Source: CAUPWF01 sp036656795 (lineage in GTDB: Bacteria > Bacillota > Clostridia > Lachnospirales > Lachnospiraceae). From it: a stretch of DNA of 64,000 nt. The stretch is taken from NCBI GenBank assembly GCA_036656795.1, contig JAVXHR010000010.1, positions 1 to 64,000 of the forward strand, given 5' to 3'. Positions 1-7,399 of this stretch are shown piece by piece. Both the position numbers and the translations under genes were made by a program. The notes under the pieces were generated by a model. It searched no databases and was not told where the DNA came from. It worked only from the letters and a program-made list of their open reading frames with translations. The first letter of the stretch is position 1; every line of letters begins with the position of its first letter.

Positions 1-21
1 TCTTTGCTTATGCTTCTTAAT

Positions 22-39
22 GGTTTTGTATATTAAACC
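22..39. repeat. Small inverted repeat just past the Cro-like gene
   Basis: GGTTT (22-26) and AAACC (35-39) form an inverted repeat around TGTATATT. The right half, TATTAAACC, also occurs at 331-339 in the operator region. It could be a further operator site or a weak hairpin after the minus-strand gene; no T-run supports a terminator. Confidence 0.3.
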
Positions 40-41
40 AT

Positions 42-233
42 TTAATCAAAAAAAATTTCACTTACATTCTTTTCTAATGCACTTGCAATCTTTTTTAATG
101 TATTAGTAGTTGTGGTTTTTGTTCTCCCTGTTTCTAGTCCATTAATAAGGCTTCTTGACACACCGGATTTTTTGGATAATTCATCTTGTGTCATTCCCTT
201 TTTTTCCCTAATATCTTTGATTTTATATCCCAT
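42..233 (-). CDS. Small XRE-family regulator (Cro-like)
   Basis: A 63-residue protein consisting only of a helix-turn-helix domain of the Cro/C1 (XRE) type. Residues 4-60 hold the five-helix fold, with the recognition part around MTQDELSKKSGVSRSLI. An AGGAGA ribosome site precedes the ATG at 233. The gene is divergent from the repressor-like gene at 416 and shares its operator region, and it points into the element. By position it should be the Cro-like partner of a lysogeny switch. That role is inferred from layout; the domain assignment is firm. Confidence 0.85.
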   Translation of the reverse strand: MGYKIKDIREKKGMTQDELSKKSGVSRSLINGLETGRTKTTTTNTLKKIASALEKNVSEIFFD

Positions 234-275
234 TTTATTTTCTCCTTTCTCTGTTGGTTTATATTTAATGTTTTT

Positions 276-304
276 AGTTTAGCATGTTAAACCACCTCTG
301 TCAA
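276..304 (-). promoter_or_regulatory. Minus-strand promoter of the Cro-like gene
   Basis: Read on the minus strand, TTGACA (304-299) is followed after 17 bases by TAAACT (281-276). The -10 box lies inside the operator GTTTAGCATGTTAAAC, so a bound repressor would block it. Confidence 0.7.
277..292. promoter_or_regulatory. Operator 1 of the XRE switch
   Basis: GTTTAGCATGTTAAAC is an imperfect 16-bp palindrome. Its first 12 bases recur exactly at 345-356. It covers the -10 region of the leftward promoter. Confidence 0.65.
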
Positions 305-344
305 TATATTAAGCACAATATTCATTAATATATTAAACCGTTTT

Positions 345-360
345 GTTTAGCATGTTGACC
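345..360. promoter_or_regulatory. Operator 2 of the XRE switch
   Basis: GTTTAGCATGTTGACC repeats the first 12 bases of operator 1, starting 68 bp downstream of it. Its right end is the -35 box (TTGACC) of the rightward promoter, so binding would block repressor transcription. Confidence 0.65.
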
Positions 361-383
361 TTTTTATCTACTTGTTGTATACT
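355..383 (+). promoter_or_regulatory. Promoter of the repressor-like gene
   Basis: TTGACC (355-360), a 17-base spacer and TATACT (378-383). A short palindrome, GTGTTAAACAC (384-394), lies at the likely transcription start and may be a third operator. Confidence 0.75.
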
Positions 384-415
384 GTGTTAAACACCCAACG
401 AAAGGAAGTGATATT

Positions 416-811
416 TTGACACTAGGGGAAATAATCAAAGACTATCGAACAATGCATGATATTAGTATGAGAGAATTTGAAACATTAAGTGGAATAAGCC
501 GTGGCTATTTATCTATGTTGGAAAAAAATGAAAATCCCCGTTCCGGGAAGCCAATTGCACCATCTATAGAAATGATAAGGCAAGTTGCATCTGCCGTTGG
601 AATGACCTTTGAACAAGTCTTTGACTTAATGGACGGACAAGAAGTTTCTTTAGATGCGAAATCATTACATGATAATCATAGTTTTCCTCTTACAAATTTA
701 GAAAAAGATGTTATAAAGAAATTTCGCACACTTAATAAAGGCGAACGTTCCATGTTTCTTGGTTCTTTAGGAATTAAGGATGAAAAAGGGGACGTAGAAA
801 AAATGGCATAA
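416..811 (+). CDS. XRE-family repressor-like regulator
   Basis: A 131-residue protein. Residues 3-65 are an XRE helix-turn-helix domain (MREFETLSGISRGYLSMLE is the recognition region), extended by a longer loop containing NPRSGKPIAPS. The C-terminal half has no motif I recognise and lacks the Ser/Lys autoprotease of CI/LexA repressors. The start is TTG at 416, supported by AGGAAG at 403-408. It lies upstream of the recombinase on the same strand, the usual place of the lysogeny repressor. How it is inactivated cannot be read here; without the autoprotease, an anti-repressor or a peptide is as likely as the SOS response. Confidence 0.8.
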   Translation: MTLGEIIKDYRTMHDISMREFETLSGISRGYLSMLEKNENPRSGKPIAPSIEMIRQVASAVGMTFEQVFDLMDGQEVSLDAKSLHDNHSFPLTNLEKDVIKKFRTLNKGERSMFLGSLGIKDEKGDVEKMA

Positions 812-878
812 ACTACCCCGAATATGAAATTAAGAAAAAAAGCCAAAAAATAATTGAGATAAAACCTCGAAAATAAAA

Positions 879-1015
879 AGGCCCACGGTTTCGACCCGTG
901 AACCTCTTTAACATAGATAGTAACTTGTAAACCATGGGCTTACAATTCACACCTAGACAATGTGAATTATACCATAAGCCCACCAATTTAGAAAGGGCTT
1001 ATTTTTTTACGCCCA
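879..1015 (+). promoter_or_regulatory. Structured leader of the recombinase gene with alternative hairpins
   Basis: Five alternating complementary segments are present: AGGCCCA (879-885), TGGGCTTA (935-942), TAAGCCCA (975-982), GGGCTTA (995-1001) and GCCC (1011-1014). TGGGCTTA can pair with TAAGCCCA, extended inside by AATTCACA (944-951) with TGTGAATT (961-968). TAAGCCC can instead pair with GGGCTTA, which is followed by seven T. A further small hairpin is CACGG (884-888) with CCGTG (896-900). This looks like a switchable antiterminator/terminator between the repressor and recombinase genes. The pairing is seen; the switching is inferred. Confidence 0.6.
975..1008 (+). terminator. Intrinsic terminator in the recombinase leader
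   Basis: TAAGCCC (975-981) and GGGCTTA (995-1001) form a 7-bp stem with a 13-base loop, followed by T at 1002-1008. It would end repressor transcripts before the recombinase unless the upstream segment at 935-942 captures 975-982. Confidence 0.6.
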
Positions 1016-1036
1016 TTTTTAGAAAGGGGCTTTCCT

Positions 1037-2770
1037 ATGACTCGTACTGCTTCCAAGATTCCTATCAATGTATTTGCTGAACCTACGGTTGCGTTATATG
1101 TCCGTGTTTCCACGGGCTACCAGGTAGAAAAGGATAGTTTACCACACCAAAAGAAAGAACTTACGGCATATTGTGAACACGTCTTACACATTGCCCCGGA
1201 ACGAATAGAAATATTTGAAGATGCCGGGAAAAGTGCAAAGAATACAAAGCGTCCGGCATTTGAACGTATGATGAAGAAAATAAAAGCCGGTTTAGTTTCC
1301 CATGTTTTGGTATATAAGATTGATCGTATCAGTAGAAACCTTGTGGACTTCTCTATTATGTATGATGACTTTAAAGATAATCGTGTTGCATTTATATCTT
1401 TAAATGAACAATTTGACACTTCTACTGCCATGGGGGAATGTATGTTAAAAATCATTCTTGTGTTTGCAGAACTTGAACGCAAGATTACTTCCGAACGTGT
1501 TACGGATATTATGTTAGGACGTGCTAAAAACAAATTGTGGAATGGTGCAAGAATGCCACTTGGCTTTGCCTGGGATAGCGAAAAGGAATTTCCCGTGATA
1601 CACGAGGAAGAAAAAAATACAATTCGCCTAATTTTCGATATGTACGAAAAAGAACAATCCTCTTGTATTGTCCGTAATTACCTAAACACCCATGATATTA
1701 AAACCAAACGTGGTGGCGAATGGGGTTCCAAAACTGTTTCTGATATTATTAGAAACCCCATGTATAAAGGCACATACCGTTATAATTATAGGGAAAGTGC
1801 AAGGGGTAAAGTAAAACCCCAGGAAGAATGGATTATATTGGATGATGTTTTTCCGGCTATCATTCAAAACAAACAATGGGAACTCTGTAATAAGTACATG
1901 AATAGGAACGCCGCCGCCCGTGGTAACGTAGAACAACAACACAAAGAAAAATATATTCATGTTTTTGGCGGTTTCTTGCGTTGTGGCATATGTGGATCGA
2001 ATATGACGTGTGACAAGGATAGAAAACGGCTTGACGGATTTTTCCCCTCTAACTATCGTTGTAGCAACCAATATCGCAAGAATACCTGTAAAGCCAAAAT
2101 GGCAAGTGATGTTGTGATAGGCCCCATTGTGATAAACTATATTAAAAATATGGTTCATGCTTCTAAAATAGCTTCTAAAATCTCCACCGTGGAAGAATTG
2201 GAGCAACTACTTTTAACCGGATCTGTATTTCGCAACATAGCCGGAATCGACAGTTCCGGACTTGCTACCACATTCTCTATGCTTTCCTCTCGTACTTCAG
2301 GCAATGTATTTTATAGACCGGCTGTGGCAAATGGCAATAGTAGCATAGATGAAACAAAGATATCTTTACTTTCCCAGGAACGAGACAAGAACACTCGTGC
2401 ATTGGAACGTTTAAAAAAATTGTTTCTCTTTGATGAAGCAACCATGAATGAGAAAGAATATTTACAGATAAAAAGAGAACTGGAAGTGCATAACGCACAA
2501 ATAGAAAATGAATTGGCTGAAATTCAAATGGACAACATGGAAGAAAGCGGCGGTGCTTCCTTTGTAGCTTCTGCAAGTAGTTTCCTAGTTGCTCATAGCC
2601 TTAATATGGATTCTGAAATCAATTATAGGGAACTCGCTACCCTCGTTGATGAAAACTCTTTAAAAGTCTTTGTAGGCTCTGTTATTTCTTCTATCTGTAT
2701 AATGGATAGTAGGGTAGAAAGTATTACTTTCAAAAATGATGTGGTGCATAAATTCTTATACAAAGAATAG
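1037..2770 (+). CDS. Large serine recombinase (site-specific integrase)
   Basis: 577 residues, the usual size of large serine integrases. The N-terminal resolvase domain holds the nucleophile Ser25 in YVRVST and the motif YKIDRISRN near residue 95. The recombinase domain follows (GARMPLGF region, about 170-290). A zinc ribbon contains CGIC and two later cysteines near 320-355. A coiled coil near 440-500 (SLLSQERDKNTRALERLKK) is the arm that controls integration versus excision in this family. The ATG at 1037 follows AAAGGGG. The stop lies about 200 bp from the junction with miaB, as expected for an integrase beside its own attachment site. Excision in this family needs a separate directionality factor, not seen here. 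Confidence 0.95.
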   Translation: MTRTASKIPINVFAEPTVALYVRVSTGYQVEKDSLPHQKKELTAYCEHVLHIAPERIEIFEDAGKSAKNTKRPAFERMMKKIKAGLVSHVLVYKIDRISRNLVDFSIMYDDFKDNRVAFISLNEQFDTSTAMGECMLKIILVFAELERKITSERVTDIMLGRAKNKLWNGARMPLGFAWDSEKEFPVIHEEEKNTIRLIFDMYEKEQSSCIVRNYLNTHDIKTKRGGEWGSKTVSDIIRNPMYKGTYRYNYRESARGKVKPQEEWIILDDVFPAIIQNKQWELCNKYMNRNAAARGNVEQQHKEKYIHVFGGFLRCGICGSNMTCDKDRKRLDGFFPSNYRCSNQYRKNTCKAKMASDVVIGPIVINYIKNMVHASKIASKISTVEELEQLLLTGSVFRNIAGIDSSGLATTFSMLSSRTSGNVFYRPAVANGNSSIDETKISLLSQERDKNTRALERLKKLFLFDEATMNEKEYLQIKRELEVHNAQIENELAEIQMDNMEESGGASFVASASSFLVAHSLNMDSEINYRELATLVDENSLKVFVGSVISSICIMDSRVESITFKNDVVHKFLYKE

Positions 2771-2951
2771 TTGCATTTTATAGGCATTGTGGGTTTCCGA
2801 GCGTTGGTCTGAACATGGTATATTTTTTTACCCAAAAAGAAAAGTACCCTCTCCAGGTGCTAATCCTCACAAAAGTTCTCCGACTGTCCACGAAGCACAT
2901 TTCCGAAAACAGAAGAACCCCCTAGAGTGGGGGTAGCTTCGTTATGCGTCT
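2771..2951. other. Attachment-site flank of the element
   Basis: No gene is seen between the recombinase stop and the miaB fragment. The stretch should be the element-side arm of the attachment site. It holds one strong hairpin (2912-2940). Confidence 0.5.
2912..2940. repeat. Hairpin in the attachment arm
   Basis: GAAG (2912-2915) pairs with CTTC (2937-2940), and ACCCCC (2917-2922) pairs with GGGGGT (2929-2934). There is no T-run on the plus side, so it is a poor terminator. It may be a recombinase-binding feature or a bidirectional transcription barrier between element and host gene. Confidence 0.5.
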
Positions 2952-3143
2952 TTAGAGCATCATGTATTCCAAGTTCATTTGACAACCGAAAGTTTCGACT
3001 TTAGAGTAAAGTGGCCGCCCCAACTTTTCGCTTAATTCCTTTACATATTTACGTGCCTTTTTTATGAAATAATATTGTCTGTCTGGTTCTTTTATCGGTG
3101 CATCTTTTGTAATATCTATGTTCTCTAATAGGTTATCTTTCAT
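2952..3143 (-). pseudogene. miaB: miaB 5' fragment, interrupted by the element
   Basis: The reading frame starts at ATG 3143 after AAGGAG and gives 57 residues that match the N-terminus of MiaB, the radical-SAM enzyme that methylthiolates i6A37 of tRNAs reading UNN codons. It includes EPDRQYYFIKKARKYV and then TFGCQMN, whose Cys begins the N-terminal (UPF0004) iron-sulfur site. Full MiaB has roughly 440-480 residues; here six unrelated codons follow and then TAA at 2954-2952. The break coincides with the end of the serine-recombinase element. The radical-SAM and TRAM domains are absent from the window. Either the gene is dead or it is restored on excision. Confidence 0.9.
2960..2985. other. 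Attachment site junction (att) in miaB
   Basis: MiaB homology holds up to the Asn codon at 2975-2973 and is lost in the next codon (Leu, where the family normally has Ala-Arg or similar). The crossover must lie at or just right of this point. The exact core dinucleotide cannot be fixed without the other end of the element. Confidence 0.6.
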
Positions 3144-3161
3144 ATATAACTCCTTTATGTA

Positions 3162-3680
3162 CTATTTGTCTTCAGTTAATCGTAACTTTTCTAACATCTT
3201 TGCAGTATCCATGGGAAGACTGTCCATCAGCGTATGTCTTCGTTTTAGCTTTGCAAGATGCTCTGCCTCTATAGTATGTTCCATGTCTTGAATCTCCAAA
3301 AGAAATTCCCTTGTTGAAACTCTAGTAGCCCCCTGCCCCAGAATAATCTTTTGCTGTGCATAATCAGATGTTACTACACGTACCGATGCTTCTTTTGCCA
3401 TGGTTTGATTAATTCTTTCTATGTAAGAATCAGCAGTCACTGCCTCTCTGGTGTAAACAACATGTATATTATGATACATAAAAACTGTATCTGTCTGATT
3501 GGTATTTTTATAACCATCAAAAACCAATATAACTTCATCTTTTGAAAATCCTTGATAATTACATAAGATATCTTGTAATTTCCCTCGTGCTGCTTCATAA
3601 TCCCGTTCTAGCAAAGATTTTAGTTCTTGCCAGCCATAAAGGACATTATAACCATCCACTAACAAATATTTTTTCTTCAT
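3162..3680 (-). CDS. NYN-domain ribonuclease, YacP/Rae1-like
   Basis: 172 residues of the NYN (PIN-like) nuclease fold, DUF901 family. LLVDGYNVLYGW at the N-terminus gives the first acidic metal ligand, VFDGYK (near 55) a second, and TSDYAQQ (near 105) a third. Bacillus Rae1 of this family cleaves mRNA on the ribosome; that function is transferred only by family. The start at 3680 follows AGAGGGCAGGAGAT. It lies 18 bp upstream of the broken miaB and overlaps the 3' end of the cyclo-ligase gene, so the three probably share a transcript. Confidence 0.85.
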   Translation of the reverse strand: MKKKYLLVDGYNVLYGWQELKSLLERDYEAARGKLQDILCNYQGFSKDEVILVFDGYKNTNQTDTVFMYHNIHVVYTREAVTADSYIERINQTMAKEASVRVVTSDYAQQKIILGQGATRVSTREFLLEIQDMEHTIEAEHLAKLKRRHTLMDSLPMDTAKMLEKLRLTEDK

Positions 3681-4221
3681 ATCTCCTGCCCTCTGTAATA
3701 ATCATCTTCGGTTTCAGGTCATGCCCTTCGGTAGGAATGCATGGTACCCGTTGCAATTCATATGCAATTGCAATTGTATCGTACTGTGGGTGTTCTTTTA
3801 GATATCGATCATAAAATCCACCGCCATATCCAAGTCGATTACACTGTGTGTCAAAAGCTAACAATGGCATAATCAACAAAGCGTTGTCATCTTCCGCTTC
3901 TTGTGTTGTTGTGGGTTCTAAAATACGAAAATATCCAAGACTTAAATCCGTAAAGTCTTGGATATAATAAAAGTTCATATTAGTACCCTCTACTTTTGGT
4001 ACTGCCACACGTTTGTTCATTGCCCAAGCTGCATTTATAATACCTGTTGTGATTACTTCACGTTTACAATTTATATAGCAATAGATTGACTGTGCGTTCT
4101 GAAAGAGTTGATGTTCTATGACATGTTTAGTAATCTTGTCAGAATAACATTGTATAGTATCTTCAGTTAACTTAGAACGCTCCAAATTCATAAAAGTTCT
4201 AATGTCTTCTTTTGTTTCCAT
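3646..4221 (-). CDS. 5-formyltetrahydrofolate cyclo-ligase
   Basis: Converts 5-formyl-THF to 5,10-methenyl-THF with ATP and links to the FolD/Fhs one-carbon genes further on. The 191-residue protein carries the family signature GYGGGFYDRYL near residue 130 and ends with a PKMIITEGR-like strand. I start at ATG 4221 (METKEDIRTF), preceded by GGGTGA; an ATG at 4251 adds ten residues with no good ribosome site. It overlaps the DUF896 gene upstream by about 20 bp and the NYN gene downstream by 35 bp. Confidence 0.92.
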   Translation of the reverse strand: METKEDIRTFMNLERSKLTEDTIQCYSDKITKHVIEHQLFQNAQSIYCYINCKREVITTGIINAAWAMNKRVAVPKVEGTNMNFYYIQDFTDLSLGYFRILEPTTTQEAEDDNALLIMPLLAFDTQCNRLGYGGGFYDRYLKEHPQYDTIAIAYELQRVPCIPTEGHDLKPKMIITEGRRYEEKIFVSGWL

Positions 4222-4420
4222 ATTTTTCACCCAAATCTGTAATACTTCCATCTGCTTCTTTGATTGAAATGTGATTCAACTGACCGCGTAAATTTTGCTT
4301 AAAAGAATTCACATATTCTTCGCGAAGTACTTGTTGTTCTTTTTTTTCATTATCAGTAAGCCCTAATTCTTTTGATTTTTTATATAGTTCATTAATTCGT
4401 TGTATTTTATCTTCTTTCAT
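4199..4420 (-). CDS. DUF896 family protein
   Basis: 73 residues of the short YnzC-like DUF896 family: two helices with the conserved pattern RINELYKKSKELGLTDNE and a second helix EYVNSFKQNLRGQL. In Bacillus one member sits in an SOS operon, but the biochemical role is unknown. The start at 4420 follows GAGAGGA. It is translationally coupled to the cyclo-ligase by overlap. Confidence 0.88.
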   Translation of the reverse strand: MKEDKIQRINELYKKSKELGLTDNEKKEQQVLREEYVNSFKQNLRGQLNHISIKEADGSITDLGEKYGNKRRH

Positions 4421-4485
4421 TTGCTTTTGTTCCTCTCTCTAAATCCCTTCTTATATTACACTATATCCAGAATGAAGTCTACTTA

Positions 4486-4845
4486 TTAGCTCGAATAATT
4501 TTCTAAAAACGAATACAATTCCTCCGGATTTTCAAAACATTTTCCAGCTCGAATCTCTGCCTGTACCTTGTCCGGAAGTTCTTTCACCTCAATATTGGTG
4601 TATTCATATACCGTTTTACTCTTCCCAATATATACAACCAGATATCCATTTAGATTCTTGAGATAATATCCTTCTTCTTTTGTAGCAGTTCCTTTCGTTT
4701 GTACACTTTTATATTCTTGTGATTGTGTAATCTTCTGTTTTTCATGACTCTGTGTATAACGATAAGTCAACTCATAGGCACCTGTCAAACCAACAATACA
4801 TAAAACGGTTGCAACAAAAAAGCCAATACGGTATTTTTCTTTCAT
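4486..4845 (-). CDS. Membrane-anchored protein with BofC-like C-terminal region
   Basis: 119 residues starting at ATG 4845 after AAGGAG; a longer in-frame start at 4971 would overlap the kinase gene and lacks support. Residues 5-25 (IGFFVATVLCIVGLTGAYEL) are a signal anchor. The C-terminal 60 residues (YYLKNLNGYLVVYIG to the end) resemble the C-terminal domain of BofC, a forespore regulator of the pro-sigma-K protease in Bacillus. The match is by eye and the function here is not established. Confidence 0.65.
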   Translation of the reverse strand: MKEKYRIGFFVATVLCIVGLTGAYELTYRYTQSHEKQKITQSQEYKSVQTKGTATKEEGYYLKNLNGYLVVYIGKSKTVYEYTNIEVKELPDKVQAEIRAGKCFENPEELYSFLENYSS

Positions 4846-4889
4846 AAGGACAACTCCTTTTTTATACAGTATTCGCTTATTTGATAAAT

Positions 4890-5711
4890 CTATACAAGCA
4901 TATGAAGATTGTTTTCTATCATCAATCCTTCCCGTTCTGGATATACATATTGATTGCTTTCTGTAATACATGCAACCACAAATTCATGAGCACATATTAC
5001 CGATTCTATGATACTGCTCCCTTTTAATAGCTTTCCCATAAAAACTCCATCAAATACATCTCCGGTACCATGATATTCTGAATCTATAGAATCATTATTC
5101 AAAAAAGTCAGCTGATTCTCATCATAGATTGCAATTCCTTTTTTATGTTCATCAATGGAAACACTTGTAATAATTACTTTTTTGGCTCCTGCTTTGGATA
5201 AGCTACTACACAGTTGCTCCACCCACTTCAGGTTATAATCTGTGAGATAGGGAACCTTTGAAATCAGACATGCCTCTGTCAGATTTGGCAGGATAATATC
5301 TGCACTTTTAATTAAGCAATTCATTGCAGCCCCATATGTTGCATCAAAATTGCTGTAGTATCTTCCATGGTCCCCCATAATCGGATCTAAGACAACTAAG
5401 GTTTCGGGGAATTGAGCAATAAAATACTGAACACCTGCTACCATGTCTACATCTCCCAAATACCCTATGAAAATGGCATCAAATACAATCTGTTCTTTTA
5501 CATAATGGTCGGCAGATGCTTTTACATACGCTGTAGGTACCTGATACATTGCAGGAGATCCATATCCCCCCGTATGAGTAGACAATAACATCGTTGGTAT
5601 AGGGCATGTTTCAATTCCTAGTATACTTAAAACAGGAAGCATATTGGTAAGTGCAGCCCGTCCCACTCCACATACATCATGTAATAATGCAATTTTTTTA
5701 ATTGGTTTCAT
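4890..5711 (-). CDS. pdxY: Pyridoxamine/pyridoxal kinase
   Basis: 273-residue ribokinase-fold enzyme that phosphorylates B6 vitamers with ATP. Seen: the N-terminal HDVCGVGRAALTN, the LSTHTGGYG substrate loop, LDPIMGDHG in the centre and the catalytic anion-hole motif HGTGDVFDG near residue 220. Length and motifs match the PdxY/PdxK group. ATG 5711 follows AGGAG, which lies inside the end of the flippase gene; the two genes are one base apart and probably cotranscribed. The symbol could equally be pdxK. Confidence 0.88.
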   Translation of the reverse strand: MKPIKKIALLHDVCGVGRAALTNMLPVLSILGIETCPIPTMLLSTHTGGYGSPAMYQVPTAYVKASADHYVKEQIVFDAIFIGYLGDVDMVAGVQYFIAQFPETLVVLDPIMGDHGRYYSNFDATYGAAMNCLIKSADIILPNLTEACLISKVPYLTDYNLKWVEQLCSSLSKAGAKKVIITSVSIDEHKKGIAIYDENQLTFLNNDSIDSEYHGTGDVFDGVFMGKLLKGSSIIESVICAHEFVVACITESNQYVYPEREGLMIENNLHMLV

Positions 5712-5712
5712 T

Positions 5713-7380
5713 CTAATAATACTCCTGTGGAATCAAATGTAATTTTTTAAATACTGTTAATAAAGTTGCACCTTTTGGAAGCGCCAATATCTCATCCGAT
5801 GAAAGTCCACCAAGCATTAATAAACTGACTCCATAAGAAAGCATTGCAATCAATAAAGCCAATACCGTTGCTACTCTTCCTCCCACAAAGATATCCAATA
5901 CAAGATGTGTTCCAAAAGCAATTACTCCCATAATAAGCGATGCCATTAGTGGAATAACGAATGTTTTTTGTTTTTCTTGTATGTATGCAATAGATTGCCT
6001 TAAAGAAATAGAATTCAATATACACATGGACAAAGAAAAGATAATCTTACTTATAATCACCGAATAGATACTCCATTTGAATACCACTAACATAATAAAT
6101 AGTGAAAGTAAATGAATGACTAATGAAATGCTGGCATTTTTTAATGGCTCAGTCATACGATTCACGCCTTGTAAGGCGGCATTTGTAATAGTAGACAGGC
6201 AATAAAATATAACAGTAATTGCTCCAAGTCTTAACATTAAAGCTGGTGTTGCATTCTTTCCTCCAAATAAAAGATCCATAATCGGACGTGCCAACACCAT
6301 ATAACCCACTGCACTTGGAATGGCAATAATCATTGCAAATCGAATGGCCATTGTTATCTTTTTGTGAATCAGCTTATGATCTTTTGACTGTACCGCTGCT
6401 GCCAGACTTGGAATTGCAGATGCACCCAAGGCATTGGCCATTGCGAGTGGCACATCAATCAGTGTATTATATTTTCCACCATACATTCCCAGTAAGGTTG
6501 CATATTTATTCGCAGCAACTCCTTGTATAGACATAATCTTACTAAACATCGCACTGTCAATCACGCTACTAATATTATAAATAGCAGTGCTCATAATAAC
6601 CGGAGCAATGGTCATAAAGAGAATGACGTAAATTGCTTGATAACTTTCTTTATGTCTGGAACGGTCATTACGTAATTGCTTGCGTATGGTACTTTTATAA
6701 GCGTAAAATACAAAAATTAAAAATGCCAATCCAATAAGTGCACCTATCACCGTTCCCAATGTGCCACCTGCAGCTGCATATGCAGGACCTAAAGAGTCAT
6801 TTTTACTTGCTGCCGCTGCTTTTTTCCCAAACTGCAGTAAAAAGCTTGCACCCACAATACTTACAACTGCATTTACAATCTGCTCTAATATCTGAGAAAT
6901 TGCTGTTGGCAACATGGTCCCCATTCCTTGGAAATATCCACGCACTACTCCCATAATTGCCACAATCAAAAGACCAGGTGCTAACACACGTAATGCATAT
7001 ACACTTAAATCAAGAGACATCATATTTGAAGCAATGAACCCGGCCCCAAAAAACACAATCAAACTAATAGCACTTCCCACTACAATGGCAAATGCAAGTG
7101 CACCTTTAAACACACGAAATGCATTTCTACGTTCCCCACGCTCTACTCTTGCCGCTACCAACTTAGAAACAGCAAGTGGCAAACTATATGAAGTTAATAA
7201 CAACGCAATTCCATAGATTTGAAATGCAACGGTATAGAATCCCTGCCCTTTGTCACCCATAATATTGATGAGTGGAATTCTGTATGCTAATCCAATAATT
7301 TTTGATACGATTCCTGCTGCCGCCAAGATTGCACCTTGCATTAGAAAGGCATTATCGCTTTTTTTTCTTCTTGTACCCAT
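5713..7380 (-). CDS. MurJ/SpoVB-type lipid flippase
   Basis: 555 residues with about 14 predicted membrane segments starting at MQGAILAAAGIVSKIIGLAYR, the typical N-terminal signature of the MATE-like polysaccharide transporter group (YtgP/SpoVB). Known members move lipid II across the membrane (MurJ) or act in spore cortex formation (SpoVB). Sequence alone does not decide between them; as the only copy in view, the peptidoglycan role is the more general guess. ATG 7380 follows GGGGA. Confidence 0.88.
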   Translation of the reverse strand: MGTRRKKSDNAFLMQGAILAAAGIVSKIIGLAYRIPLINIMGDKGQGFYTVAFQIYGIALLLTSYSLPLAVSKLVAARVERGERRNAFRVFKGALAFAIVVGSAISLIVFFGAGFIASNMMSLDLSVYALRVLAPGLLIVAIMGVVRGYFQGMGTMLPTAISQILEQIVNAVVSIVGASFLLQFGKKAAAASKNDSLGPAYAAAGGTLGTVIGALIGLAFLIFVFYAYKSTIRKQLRNDRSRHKESYQAIYVILFMTIAPVIMSTAIYNISSVIDSAMFSKIMSIQGVAANKYATLLGMYGGKYNTLIDVPLAMANALGASAIPSLAAAVQSKDHKLIHKKITMAIRFAMIIAIPSAVGYMVLARPIMDLLFGGKNATPALMLRLGAITVIFYCLSTITNAALQGVNRMTEPLKNASISLVIHLLSLFIMLVVFKWSIYSVIISKIIFSLSMCILNSISLRQSIAYIQEKQKTFVIPLMASLIMGVIAFGTHLVLDIFVGGRVATVLALLIAMLSYGVSLLMLGGLSSDEILALPKGATLLTVFKKLHLIPQEYY

Positions 7381-7399
7381 AATGTCCCCACTTACATAA

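Larger units (their letters stand above)
1..2972 (+). mobile_element. End of an integrated phage-like element (lysogeny module)
   Basis: Seen: a divergent XRE regulator pair, a structured leader and a large serine recombinase occupy the left end, and the chromosomal gene miaB is cut at about 2972. Known: temperate phages and related elements of Firmicutes often keep the order integrase, repressor, divergent Cro-like gene, with the integrase beside the attachment site. The order here matches. The Cro-like gene points left, so the early genes of the element would lie outside the window. I cannot tell a prophage from another integrated element because no structural or transfer gene is visible. 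The left boundary is not in the window; the right boundary is placed where the MiaB reading frame stops matching the family. Confidence 0.8.

Noticed and set aside
879..942. tRNA-like segment on the minus strand with a T-arm-like CACGGGTCGAAACCGTG
   Set aside because: An acceptor-like pairing exists, but no anticodon arm can be formed and the T loop starts with G. The segments fit better as parts of the alternative hairpins.
1117..2576. Long minus-strand open frames inside the recombinase gene
   Set aside because: They are antisense shadows of a clear family protein, have no ribosome sites and resemble nothing known.
2623..2835. 70-codon minus-strand frame at the recombinase 3' end
   Set aside because: Mostly antisense to the recombinase, no ribosome site and no family resemblance.
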